A DNA stretch of 64,000 nucleotides from Paralithodes platypus (Eukaryota > Arthropoda > Malacostraca > Decapoda > Lithodidae). This document shows, piece by piece, positions 1 through 11,764 of the stretch. The translations under genes and the position numbers were made by a program. The stretch lies in the NCBI GenBank assembly GCA_032716605.1, contig CM064495.1, forward strand, positions 19,778,942 through 19,842,941, in the 5' to 3' direction. The notes below the pieces were generated by a model that had not been told where the DNA came from, searched no databases, and saw only the letters and a list, made by a program, of their open reading frames with translations. Within the stretch, counting starts at the first letter, position 1. Each line of letters opens with the position of its first letter.

Positions 1-1011
1 TCATGCTGATCAGATGCTAGCAATCTTATTGTAAATGCGACACTGGTCTACTGCACCTCTGATGTCCGCCATAGTACAGTGTCTTCCTTTGCAGATGACA
101 CAAAACTAAGTATGATAGTAAACACACAGGAAGACATGGACAAGCTGCAGGCGGACATAAGTGGGATGTTCCAGTGGACTAGGGAAAACAACATGCAGTT
201 TAACAAAGAAAAATTCCAACTAATACGATATGGAGAGGATAATGTTGTTAAAGGAAACACAACCTACAAAACAGAATCCAACCACCTGATAGAACGTAAA
301 GACAGTGTGAAAGACCTTGGGGTGTTAATGTCTGACAATATGAGTTTCAAAGAACATAACCAGGTCAAAGTTGCAGTTGCGAAACGGCTAACAGGTTGGA
401 TTCTGCGTACATTTAGAACGCGCGTTAAATTGCCAATGATAACGCTCTTCAAATCCCTGGTTCTACCACGGCTAGAGTACTGTGACGCATTAACATCCCC
501 ATATAAAGTAAGTGAAATATATGATTTAGAGAGCGTACAGAGAAACTTCACCTCGCATATACATTCAGTAAAATATCTACATTATTGGGAGCATTTAAGA
601 ACACTGAAGATGTACTCGTTGGAACGTAGAAGGGAGCGATACTTAATAATATATACTTGGAAAATTGCTGAAGGTATAGTTCCGAATCTATTCACCCCGA
701 TAGTCATGAAGTTCAGTGATAGAAGAGGTTGGGAATGTGATATCCCCAGAATGAAAAATTGGGGTGCTACGGGATCTCTGCGAGAATCGTGGTTGTCACA
801 TAGAGGACCGCGTCTCTTCAACAAATTTCCACGAAGAGTAAGAGACATGAGGGGCATCTCGTTAGACAGCTTCAAGAGGGCCCTTGATGCTGAACTCCAA
901 AAGGTGCCAGATGAGCCCATCTTTGCATGGGTGCGTGCTGCCCCTTCGAACAGTCCGCTGCACCAAATTACCACCCAGAACGAGGGGTGGCACACTCCTC
1001 GGTGCCACTAG
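1..1011 (+). mobile_element. LINE 3' fragment, reverse transcriptase C-terminal part (CR1/Jockey-like)
   Basis: The frame open from about base 79 to 1011 begins just before the FADD catalytic motif of a reverse transcriptase palm and runs through the thumb and C-terminal region usual for CR1/Jockey-type LINEs (KDLGVLMS, then WILRTF, then RRRERYLIIYTWK, then GPRLFNKFPRRVRD). The bases before 79 still read as RT-like (HSTVSS before FADD), so the copy continues leftwards out of the window. A related but diverged copy lies at 58692-59554. Only the 3' third of ORF2 is present and no endonuclease is visible. It lies on the sense strand of the cadherin gene, in the intron before its first visible exon. 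The clade name is an inference from motif style. Confidence 0.75.
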
Positions 1012-1274
1012 ATGATTGGCGAACCCATCTATAGGTTCTATAAGTTCTATAGGTTGGGAAACCATGGGGGTGAGTGTCAAATAACAACTTGATCGCCCAA
1101 TAGGTGAGCGATCCTGGGCCTCCCGCGTACAATTTTGGAATGCTACTGCCTACTCCATGACAAGAGTTAATGGTGCAAATTAACAATGAGGAAGATTTAA
1201 TTTAACTGGTTACCTAATAGGTTTGTGTACAGCCTTTTAATGCTACTACTAATAACCTCTTATCACAATTGCAG
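1012..1274 (+). other. intron sequence between LINE fragment and first visible exon
   Basis: It contains the probable LINE 3' trailer, with TATAGGTTCTATAAGTTC-type short repeats near 1030, and then AT-rich intron ending in a TTGCAG acceptor at 1269-1274. No other gene is seen. Confidence 0.5.
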
Positions 1275-1426
1275 ATCTGTTGTGGATGCAGAAGTGGCTA
1301 TCTCTGTCATAGACACGAATCAGGAGCCTCCCATTTTCGAAAAGCCAAGATACACTTTTGGTGCCGATGAGAATGTTCCTAAGGGATCCTCTGTGGGCAC
1401 AGTTATTGCAGTGTCCAGTGGAAGAG
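1275..1426 (+). CDS. ds: ds exon a
   Basis: Acceptor TTGCAG, donor GTAAGA. It enters with the last base of a codon and leaves with one base of the next. It encodes the end of one cadherin repeat (DTNQEPPIF linker) and the start of the next (DENVPKGSSVGTVIAV). Confidence 0.85.
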
Positions 1427-4400
1427 GTAAGAAAGGTATAGGGTTAGTCCTGAAGAGAAAACTAATATTGAAGTTCAGTAATTACTAACAATACTGTTTA
1501 TTCAGACTGTACTTGCCAGTGATGCCTTAGATCACAACTAAAGAGAAAGAAGGAAATAAGTAATAGATATTATATGGCAGTTATATGATACATTTGGAGT
1601 TAATATGAGTTTTTTCCCAGTCTTTCTTCTACTCGACAAGAAAGCTTCAGAACTCTCTCCCTCAATCTGTCTTTCCCTCATCCAATAACTTATACTGCTT
1701 CAAGCTCCATGTGTCCAGACTATACCTTGTCTTTGGTTCTGTCACTCAACTTGGGGGAGATACTTGTTACAGGCAGCTTTGCATTTCATCTCCTTCATTC
1801 ACATAAAAGAAAAATATATAAGTACAAGTCAAAGGAGAATGCAAAAGCATGGAAGGTAATAAAAGCAAGAGGAAATAATTAAAAAAATATGTGATGGAGA
1901 ATAGTAAATGGAAAAGAAGTTATTTTTAGAAAGACGGCACTGGAAGTGCCAGAGTTACAGAGAGGTACACATTAATGTAAAATAATACTTCTTCGCCCTT
2001 CATGTCCTTTATTGGAAACTTTTTTCCGATTTATCTATTTGATCCTCAACTGTCTACATCTACTTTATCCTCTATTATTCAACATTCATCTCTGTTCCCC
2101 AGCTCTACTTTAATTTCTCTCTCATTCCAAACTTAATTTCTATTCACCTCTACTAATTCAGACATTTATCTTGTCCCCAGCTCTACTCCATCAATATATC
2201 TTGTCTCCAGCTCCATCCAATCCATTTATCTCTGTCTCATTCATATGGCTTGTCCCCCAGCGTTGCCCTATCCATCTTGCTTGTCCTTGGCTCTATCCCG
2301 TCATTCATCTCTCTTGTCCCCAGCTCTACCACATTCATCCTTTTTGTCCCCAGCTCTATCCCAACCATCTCTCCTGTCCCCAGCTCTACCACATTCATCC
2401 TTTTTGTCCCCAGCTCTACCCATCCATCTCTCTTGTCCCCAGCTCTACCACATTCATCCTTTTTGTCCCCAGCTCTATCCCAACCATCTCTCCTGTCCCC
2501 AGCTCTACCACATTCATCCTTTTTGTCCCCAGCTCTATCCCAACCATCTCTCTTGTTTTCAGTTCTACTCAATTAATTTATCTTGTCCCCAGCTCTACCG
2601 CATGCATCCTTTTTGTCCCCAGCACTATCCCAACCATCTCTCTTGTCTTCAGCTCTACTCCATTAATTTATCTTTTCCCCAGCTCTATTCCATTCATCTC
2701 TCTTGTTCCTAGCTCTATCCCATCCATCTATCTTGTCCCTAGCTCTATCCTATCCATATTACTTGTCCCTAGCTCTATTCCATCCATATCGCTTGTCCCT
2801 AGCTCTATCCAATCCATATCGCTTGTCCCTAGCTCTATCCCATCCATTTCTCATGTCTCCAGCTATACTCCATTTATTTATCTTGTCCCCAGCTTGAGTT
2901 CATTAATCTCTACTTTGTTTGCACCAGTTCTCCTCCATGAATTTCCCTTTCCCCCTACTCTTACCCATTCATCTCCCTTGTCTCTTAATCTACCCCATTC
3001 ATCTCTTGCCTTTACAACCCACTTGCTTTATACACTTCTAATCCCTCAATTTTCTAACTTGTCCTGAAATATTCTCTACATTAACCCCCCCCCCCCCCCC
3101 CCAGACTCATATGATGCTATCGCGTCATATGGAACTTATGCCAAAAAAATCATATGACGCGATCGTGTCATATGAACTTATCATAATATCTCTCTAATAA
3201 GTTATTATGTTCCTTCCAACAACCAACTATACTTCTAAAATCGATTAATGAAATTTACAAACACATGTGGCAGTCCGTGGATTCGAATCCAGGATGCTCA
3301 CACCGAAAATCAACACCTTATGCATCGCACCACGAAGACAGTTAAAGAATGGTGGACACTGCCTACGATTTATTATGCAACTTCGAATCCTGCATATCAA
3401 TCTAAGCATGTACACACATCCCAACTGCAACTCACGTAGGCTATGCATATGTGAATGGAAAGAGCAATTAATGGGGCCTTAACCACTAGGGAAGTCCTCT
3501 CGATAAATTACCCCTGAACCAATATCAATTATTATGTTCCTTCCAACAACCAACTATACTTCTAAAATCGATTAATGAAATTTACAAACACATGTGGCAG
3601 TCCGTGGATTCGAATCCAGGATGCTCACACCGAAAATCAACACCTTATGCATCGCACCACGAAGACAGTTAAAGAATGGTGGACACTGCCTACGATTTAT
3701 TATGCAACTTCGAATCCTGCATATCAATCGCTCTATTATCATATTGAGCTCAGTAAGTTAGGTAAGTTAGATGAAAATCTGTCGATTGGTGGCAATCCCA
3801 AGTTTCTCCGACTTCTAACGGTCCCGCAATGAGATATTGACAGTTGTGGGGATAATACCGTGTCATCCGCCTCCTCGCCAGTAAGTTAACTATTCCAGTC
3901 GGAGGGGGTTAATCTCTCTTTTCTCTTATTGCTCTTATGCACCCCATCCCTATTTTCTGCATCATTCATCTTGCTTGTTCCTTGCTAATTTTCTTTGTTC
4001 ATTTCATAATCCTTGATGTGCCATATTTTTTCATTTTTTCATTGCACTAGTTATGTGTTCATGTTTTCCTTACATTGCCCCTGTCCCATGTCTATTATTC
4101 CTTGCTCCCTACTTTTCTCATTACTTTTCCCTATTACCTTATACTAACTGCTATCATATTCCATGTCCTTTATGTTTTCCTTGCTCATCTCACCTGCCTC
4201 CCTATCCCCATTACTTGATTTACTTATTCCTGATGATTCTCCTTTCCTATTGTTATCATACTTTACCAATTCCTTCTTCATGTTACTCTCTTCCAGCCTT
4301 TTTCTCTCCTTGCATCATCTTAATTAATTGTCTCCTACTCTTCTTTCATTTTTAATTTTTCTGTCACTTCCCCATTCATATTTCTTGTCCCATATTACAG

Positions 4401-7400
4401 TATTTCCTTTTTATATTCTGTCCCCTAATATTTTCTTCATAATATTTGCTGTGTTCTATAATTTCCTATTAATATAAACTACCCCCTATTCTTTCCTCTT
4501 CAACCATGACTCATTGCTTGTCTCCCGACCCCTACCAGGTGGTGGTGGGGTTCGGTACACCATCTACTCGGGGGACCCCAATGGCTACTTCAGCATTGAT
4601 AGCCTCAGTGGGGTCCTCAGCACACGCTCGCGCTTGGACCATGAGAGTCACCCCTTTGTCCTCCTCAATGTACTTGCTACAGCAGGCAACCCACCCACTT
4701 ATGGACATACACAGGTTAGTTCAAAAATGGGTACAGTAATAAACTACAGTATCCGGTATCTTGGACATAATTCTGCTTGATAAATTTGATATTTTCTTAT
4801 TATTTTTCATATACAGTAAATGCTTACCGTACCAATATTTGTTCTGATAATTAGGCCCTGGTGAGTCCTTTGGTGCCAGATCACTTGTTGACATAGAATG
4901 GCTGTATAGTACTAGCATATTCTCAATTTCAGGTTAACATCAGCATCTACGATGTGAATGACAATGCACCTGAGTTTGATGTGGGAACAGTCAAGATATC
5001 TGTGCGGGAGAATGCGTTGTTGAACGAAGCAATATATGCAGCCCATGCAACTGACCACGATTCTGGCTCTAATGGCATTGTCACATACCGTCTTGTTCAG
5101 AACCCAGATGATATGTTTCTTATAGATGAGGTGAGTTAAAATAAAATAAATAAATTACAATTTGGTTATTATTAATATTTATGCTCTGTAAAACTATTGT
5201 ATCAAACTAATTATATAGGTAACTGAACATTTGTTATGTAATTTATTCACATAATTGAAATGTAAGACAGTAACTATTAATGATTTCAATTGGAAGTTTA
5301 ATAACAAAACTGACAATATTTATATTGTTCAAAATTGACTTGTTTTCTCATTCACAGAATCAAGGAATACTGATGCTGGCAGAAGAGCTGGATTATGAGG
5401 ATGTACAAAAATACACACTGGTGATTGGGGCACAAGACAAAGGCATCCCACGCCTCTCCTCCAACCTTACTGTCAACTTGGAAGTACAAGATGTCAATGA
5501 CAATCCCCCAGTATTTGACAAGAATGAATACATTGTGAGTTTCCTTGAGTCTCTTCCAGCCAACTCCCAGTTCCTTCAAGTTACAGCACATGATCTGGAC
5601 ACCGGCAACAACGCCCGACTGACTTACACTATCAAGGAGAAGGAATATGAGAATGTGTTTGGTGTCTTCCCAAACTCTGGGTCTCTTTACCTGAAGGAGG
5701 TCAGTACTATACATAATTTTCTTAATCTATCCAACATTTATATACTGTACTGTACTATATTATGCATTATCAAATACAGTATACTAGACATTTGTCTCAA
5801 TCATTAATAGGCACTAAAGTACAAGCTAATACTCATGAAAGTTAATATATTTAAGAAATTATTTAAATGTTCTGACCTGTATGCCTCTCCCTGCCTAAGG
5901 TGTTGGATCGTGAGAGCCGTGACAACTATGTACTGACAGTGGTGGCGACAGACAACGGTACGCCAGTATCCACGGCATCCACCTCCGTCACCATCAAGGT
6001 CCTCGACGCCAACGACAACACTCCAACATTCTCAAGACAGGTTAGTTCAATCTTGGCTGGGTTTTCCATCTTTCTTTGTTCATCATAACCAGGCAGGATA
6101 CAGTCATATCCCAATCTTGATTACTGTACTTTTTTTTGTTGTTGTTGTTCCCCAAGCTGCCTGGCCGAACAGCCCCAAGGCCCCAAGCAAGGCCCAGGCC
6201 ATAACCGGGCGCCCCCGCAGAACCCTCCCTGCCGACCGTGCAATAAAGCCTGGGTGACCGAAGCCACTCCATGGCGGGGAGCTGAGGAGGGTGCGGAAAC
6301 GCCCGGGAAACCAAAGCCCCACCCAGGGCCCTGTGCCCCTCAGCAATTATGAAGAGAGAGTTGAGGGGCAAAGGAAAAATGTGATGCTATGGCTTCCAAT
6401 TTTGGTAGATTGGGAGGTCAATCCACGGAAGAGACGCCGTCACTTGAGATCTAGAAAAAGTAAACCCTTGCTATCTCGGACTAATTGGGGGGAGACCCAG
6501 TCCGAGATGACCGAAAATCCGAGATGTCCGGGGTCCGGCTTGTGTCCGACCTAACAGAGGATAAAATCCGACCTAACCAATGTCCGTCCGAGACAACAAT
6601 GAAATCGGAGACTACGGAAAAAATCCGACCTCAAGAGAGACGTCCGCGTCAACCTATAAAACGAAGACAACCCTATTCGAACCCTATAATCTGTAATAGA
6701 AAACACAGTACAGTCGGCCCCGCAAGGGTGCGCACTAAAAGGGTGCGATTCTCCAACCGTGCGGCAGATGTCCGTGTGGTGCTTATAATCCAAGGGTGCG
6801 AAAAAAGCGCGAAAAAAGCAAAGCGTGCGTTTTTTTCGCCCAATAACCCCTGAAAAACATGAACTAAGGAAAGAATACCTGTACAGTATAGAAATGTGAT
6901 TAGATATTAGATAGAATATGGGTATTACACTCACTTTGGATGGTTTATGTATGCGTGGAGGTTGGGATGTTGGTCTTACTGAGGGTCCGAGGCTCCTCAG
7001 TAAGACCAACATCCCAACCTCCACGCATACATAAACCATCCAAAGTGAGTGTAATACCCCTATTCTATCTAATATCTAATCACATTTCTATACTGTGCAG
7101 GTATTCTTTCTTTAGTTCATGTTTTTCAGGGGTTATTGGGCGAAAAAAGAGTAAGTTTGAAGAGTCCCCGGACTACATAGTGAATTTCCCATAGGTTCTT
7201 AAGCTCCAAGGGTGCGTTTTACAAGGGTGCGCGCATGTCTCGGACTTAGGTAACCACACCCTTGTGGGGCCCACTGTACATGTATTTTAGTTTTACAATA
7301 TGTATTGTACAGTAGGCTATATTACACTTACCCCTTCATAGCTCTTGTCTGTAGTCTTGATGTCCTCCCTCCCCCCTCCCCAACACTGCATTAATTACTG

Positions 7401-10400
7401 CAGCATCCCCTTTTCACCCCCTACCTCCATCTCACTGTCCTTCTCCACCTCACTGTCCTTCTCCACCCCACTGTCCTTCGCCACCTCACTGTCCTTCTCC
7501 ACCTCACTGTCCTTCTCCACCCCACTGTCCTTCTCCACCCCACTGTCCTTCTCCACCTCACTGTCCTTCTCCACCTCACTGTCCTTCTCCACCCCACTGC
7601 CCTTCTCCACCTCACTGTCCTTCTCCACCCCACTGTCCTTCTCCACCTCACTGTCCTTCTCCACCCCACTGTCCTTCTCCACCCCACTGTCCTTCTCCAC
7701 CCCACTGTCCTTCTCCACCTCACTGTCCTTCTCCACCTCACTGTTCTTCTCCATCTCACTGTTCTTCTCCATCTCACTGTTCTTCTCCACCTCACTGTCC
7801 TTGACCACCTCACTCCCCTTCTCACTGTCCTTCTTCACCTCACTGTTCTTCTCCACCTCAGTGTCCATCGCACTGTTCTTCTCCACCTCACTGTTCTTCA
7901 CACCCCCACTCTTAGGACCATATCCCTTGCCAGTCATGGAACCCTTACCTTTACCCTTACCCACACTGTCCTTCTCCACCTCACATACAATGTCAGGTTC
8001 AGGTATATCCATGGGCACAGGCGTGCTACTCATTAATTCATCCAAATCCATGTCTAAGTCTGAGAGTGGCACAGTGTCTACAGTGCTCCACGAGGTGCTA
8101 GCAACTGAGGAAACACTGGGGAGGGAGGTGGTGCTAGCAAGCGACACCCCACTGGTAGCAGACGAAGTACGAGCTCTGGGAGGAGCAGAGGGTACAAAAA
8201 AGGAGCTGATTTTCTGTTGTTTTTTCCGATCAAGGTGTGCCCTCTGAATATGGAATCGACCATTACGCAGTGGTTCATATAGGGACTGCAACTTTGGGTC
8301 ATCTACTTGAGTCAGATACTAAAGAATGGTGTCAAAGGAGTCTAGGGCATGCGAGACTGATATCTTGGGCCCCCCCTCTGTCTCATCGTCCGACTCATCC
8401 TGGGTCTCTTCCTCGGCTACCCCCAACACCTCGGCTGCAATTTGTTCGTCAGTCTTATGCTCGTGTCCAGGTAGGTCTCTGTCCTCTTGCAGCCAGTCGT
8501 CAACTTCTTCTTCGGAGAGGTCACCCTGGTTACCTTGGTTCAAGAGGTTCCTGAAGTCAGCTGCCCCAAACCCTTGAAAACCCGGATCTTGCACCTTCGG
8601 GATATTTAAGATCTTGGTCCAACCATTCCTCAGTGTGTTGAAAGAAACTTCTCGCCATGCCTCTGCCCAATTGTAGATGCAGTCTTTCAGGGTATACTGC
8701 TTCAGTTTTTGTAGAGATTTCTTCCCGCGTGTATCCACATAACCTTCTTCGTCCATCCCATCTTCTATGATGACAAGGCATTGCTCCAGGAACTTCCTCT
8801 TGTAACGCCTTTTGCAAGCTTCAATTATTCCTTGGTCCATAGGCTGAATAACACTTGTGGTATTAGGAGGGAGGAACATGGTCTTAATTTTGCCGTTTGC
8901 ACTCTCCAGTTTCGTGGTACAAGGGTGGGCAGGTGCGTTGTCGAGCAACAAGATGGCAACCGCTTCGTCATAGGGTACACCATACACTCGATTCTGGAAC
9001 GAGCGAACGTCAGGTACAAATCTCTTGTGAAAGAAATCCTCGGTGATTACCTGGTTAAACCAAGCTTTCTTTGATCCATAATAGTCGACTGGGAGTTGCT
9101 TGGTAATGATGAGGTCCTTAATTACTCTCGGCTTCTGAGATTTGCCGACGATTGTAGGGGTCACACGGTGGCTTGCGTCGGCATTAGCGCAACAAAGCAC
9201 TGAAATGCGCTCCTTCACAGTTTTGTGGCCAGGTGTGGACGTGATTTCTCGGTGGGCCTGTGTGTTGGAAGGTAGAGAACGCCAATATAAGCCAGTCTCG
9301 TCACCGTTATAGAGTTGCCAATGTTGAAGGTGTTCCTCGGTTATAAGGGCATGGAAGCGATCAGTGAAGGGTTCTATGGCCGAAGTATCGGCGCTTAAAA
9401 TTTCACCACAAATACTCCTGTTTGTGAGGCCATGGCGGTTTCGGAACCTCCACAACCACCCCTCGCTAGCCTTGAAGTCTGGGTGATGAAGATGCTGTCC
9501 GAAGCGTTCTGCTGCATGTTGTATCTCGATGCCTCTCACTGGTGCGCCCTCAGCATGAAGTTGTTGGTACCACTTCAGCATTGCGTCATCGATGTCCTGA
9601 TAGGCTAGCTTGGCCTTGCGAAAGATCTTGGCGGTAGAAGGACCATGAAGCACAGCTGTGCGATGATGCCGAACTTTTTCCTTGTCTCGGATGAAATTGT
9701 AGATTGTCGATCTGCCTAAGCTATACTTCTCCTGAAGCTGCTTGGCTTTCATCCCACTGTCCAGATCCTTTAACATCTGTAGCTTTGTTTCTAGTGATAC
9801 AGAAGTCACCTTACGCTTAGGCTTATCCTTGGGAGGCATGGTGTCAAAATAATGGCACGCGTCGATGTGTAATACAACAGAGCTTGGTGCGGACTGACGC
9901 TCCCAGCCTCCCACGCTCGGACCTCGGTCCCCGGATGTAAGATGGCGTCGGACCTCCCTTCTGTTTCTCGGATATTCACCCTTATTGTCCGGTGACTTGA
10001 GGTGGCATCTGACACGTCATCCTTTGTCGGACACCGTTACGACACATTTCGGAAATATTCGAGATATCAGAGGACGGTTATGACGGACATTTTCCGAATA
10101 CTTATCCGACAACGTCAGAGACGGTCGGAACGATGCCGGAAATGTCCGAAATACGGAAGTGAATGTCCGAGAGGCCGTAGCCAGTCCGAGTAGTGCGGGT
10201 TTCCGACTTCTAGAGGTCCGAGATAGCGAGGGTTTACTATATATAAGTAAAAGGAACAGTCAGAGTAAGCTATGGGTATGGCAGAGATCGCTCAGTTCTC
10301 ACTCTAATAGACCAGCCCATCACCACATGACTAGAACCTAATCCTCTCAGCATCAGCTAGGAAAGGCCCTAGAAAGCCGCCTTAGGCTCCCCTATTTCCC

Positions 10401-11731
10401 TATTTCAACCCCTTTTGGGGTTGGGCACCCGCCCTGATTACTGTACTTAATTTTAACAGTAGAATATCTAATCAATTATGAAAACAAACTATTAATATTA
10501 AGTAGAGATAATGATGTATATCCTTGAACTTGTCCAACATATCATTAGATGTAGGCCTATATCCTTATTCTGCAATAAAATGTCAGGGAAGTGGCTGCTG
10601 GGGATAAGATTTCACCCTCAGTTTTAATGAACAGAATATAGTGTTGTGGTAAGGCCTTATCTCTGGGCTTTACCAAACAAACAATATCTATAGTACAAAG
10701 CTGCAACAACAGACATAATATAAGAGCCTCGACAGTAATTCCTGATAATGAAAGATTACTTAATACTTCAACAAAACACGTACAACTATTAAAATCATAG
10801 CAAAATTCATCCAGAGACACAGGGTGACCCTTTAAATAGCCCATTAGTTCTTAGCTGCAGTAATACAGTAGCTAGATCTCCGTAAACTACAATCATACAG
10901 TTGCCAGACACCACAGACACAATATCATAGTATACTGTATTACTGTATGTATTCTATTTCTCTCACAGCATTGATAATTTGGCAACATACTTGATGATCT
11001 AGTGTAGGTCATAAATGGAGCTACTATGAGACTGTTGATAGTATCTACCTTAGACTTGAGGATGGAAACACAACACATACCTAAAATCTATCTATTTATT
11101 GCCAAACACCTCTGATCACTGAGGGGATGACCATGAATGAATTGTCTCCAAAATACGATATAGGAATATATTTCTCCCTGTGTTTCAGATGTATGATAAA
11201 AATATAGCTCAAACCATGCCTCTCGTAGTCAAAGGGTTAACAATATTCCTTGTGTGTATTTCAGGTGTATGAGTTCACAGTAGAGGAGAACCTAGGGTCT
11301 GGTGCTGTGGTGGGGAGTGTGTCGGCTGAGGACCGTGACCAAGGCAACAACGCCTCACTCAGGTTCACTTTGCAGCCCGCTGACGGATCATTCCAAATCA
11401 ACCCCACTACCGGTAAATTACATAGTTACTTTTTTCTTGTGATTAAAATTTAATCTTTCTCACTATCCTTCTTGTAGTTTAGTAACTATCCATATCCTTT
11501 TTAAAGCAATTATGTCTTTTATATACCTGACTGGCATTACATAATATTTGTTTAGTTTAGATAGTGAGTTAAAATATATTTAGGGTTATTTTAGCATAGA
11601 ACATTTTATCTTGTTATAGACTGCAAATAATAATGTTTTCTGTGTAAGGTTCTGAAGGGAAACAAGGTTTTATTGCAAACTGCCCAGAACTGTTTATCAA
11701 TGAGGTATTTCAGCTGGAGAGAACAAAAATC

Positions 11732-11764
<33 letters not shown>

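Larger units (their letters stand above)
3081..3912. mobile_element. TTAA-flanked non-autonomous DNA element (piggyBac-type MITE)
   Basis: TTAA at 3081-3084 is followed by a C run, and a G run precedes TTAA at 3909-3912, as expected for a piggyBac-type element duplicating TTAA. Near the left end are two copies of a near palindrome with core CATATGACGCGATCG (about 3107-3131 and 3150-3176). The right part (3735-3870) matches, in opposite orientation, the element at 13540-13784. No transposase is present. The 201-bp duplication at 3202-3402 and 3529-3729 lies inside it. Confidence 0.6.
6460..10238 (-). mobile_element. Tigger/pogo-type DNA transposon
   Basis: Terminal inverted repeats: TAAACCCTTGCTATCTCGGA at 6461-6480 and its complement with one mismatch at 10217-10236. 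The outermost bases read AGTAAACC, consistent with the CAGT-type end and TA target of pogo elements, slightly decayed. Many TCCGA/TCGGA motifs fill both subterminal regions (6480-6650 and 9940-10220). It encodes a transposase on the minus strand and is itself interrupted by the fold-back MITE at 6711-7276. Confidence 0.85.
6118..10448 (-). mobile_element. SINE-like retroelement with 14-bp target duplication, split by a DNA transposon
   Basis: TGATTACTGTACTT stands at both 6118-6131 and 10435-10448. Read on the minus strand, the element starts near 10434 (GGGCGGGTGCCCAACCCC), runs to about 10242, resumes at about 6458 after the Tigger insertion, and ends in a GGGGAACAACAACAAC tail near 6140. 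Without the insertion it is about 520 bases. Its 3' ~240 bases match the shorter copies at 37953-38198 (minus) and 44990-45222 (plus). I see no clear tRNA-type promoter and the head origin is unknown. Confidence 0.7.

Noticed and set aside
2163..2905. CRISPR-like repeat array
   Set aside because: Units are contiguous with no unique spacers, and the DNA is a eukaryotic intron.
2171..3067. A 298-codon plus-strand frame of LVPSSIPTI-type repeats, with open frames in other phases and on the minus strand
   Set aside because: It is the translation of a ~30-bp minisatellite; all frames of such a repeat stay open and none has a start context or ordered domain.
7345..8247. A 300-codon plus-strand frame rich in SFSTSL repeats
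   Set aside because: It is the complement of the 18-bp repeat in the transposase tail, and the minus-strand frame continues the transposase.
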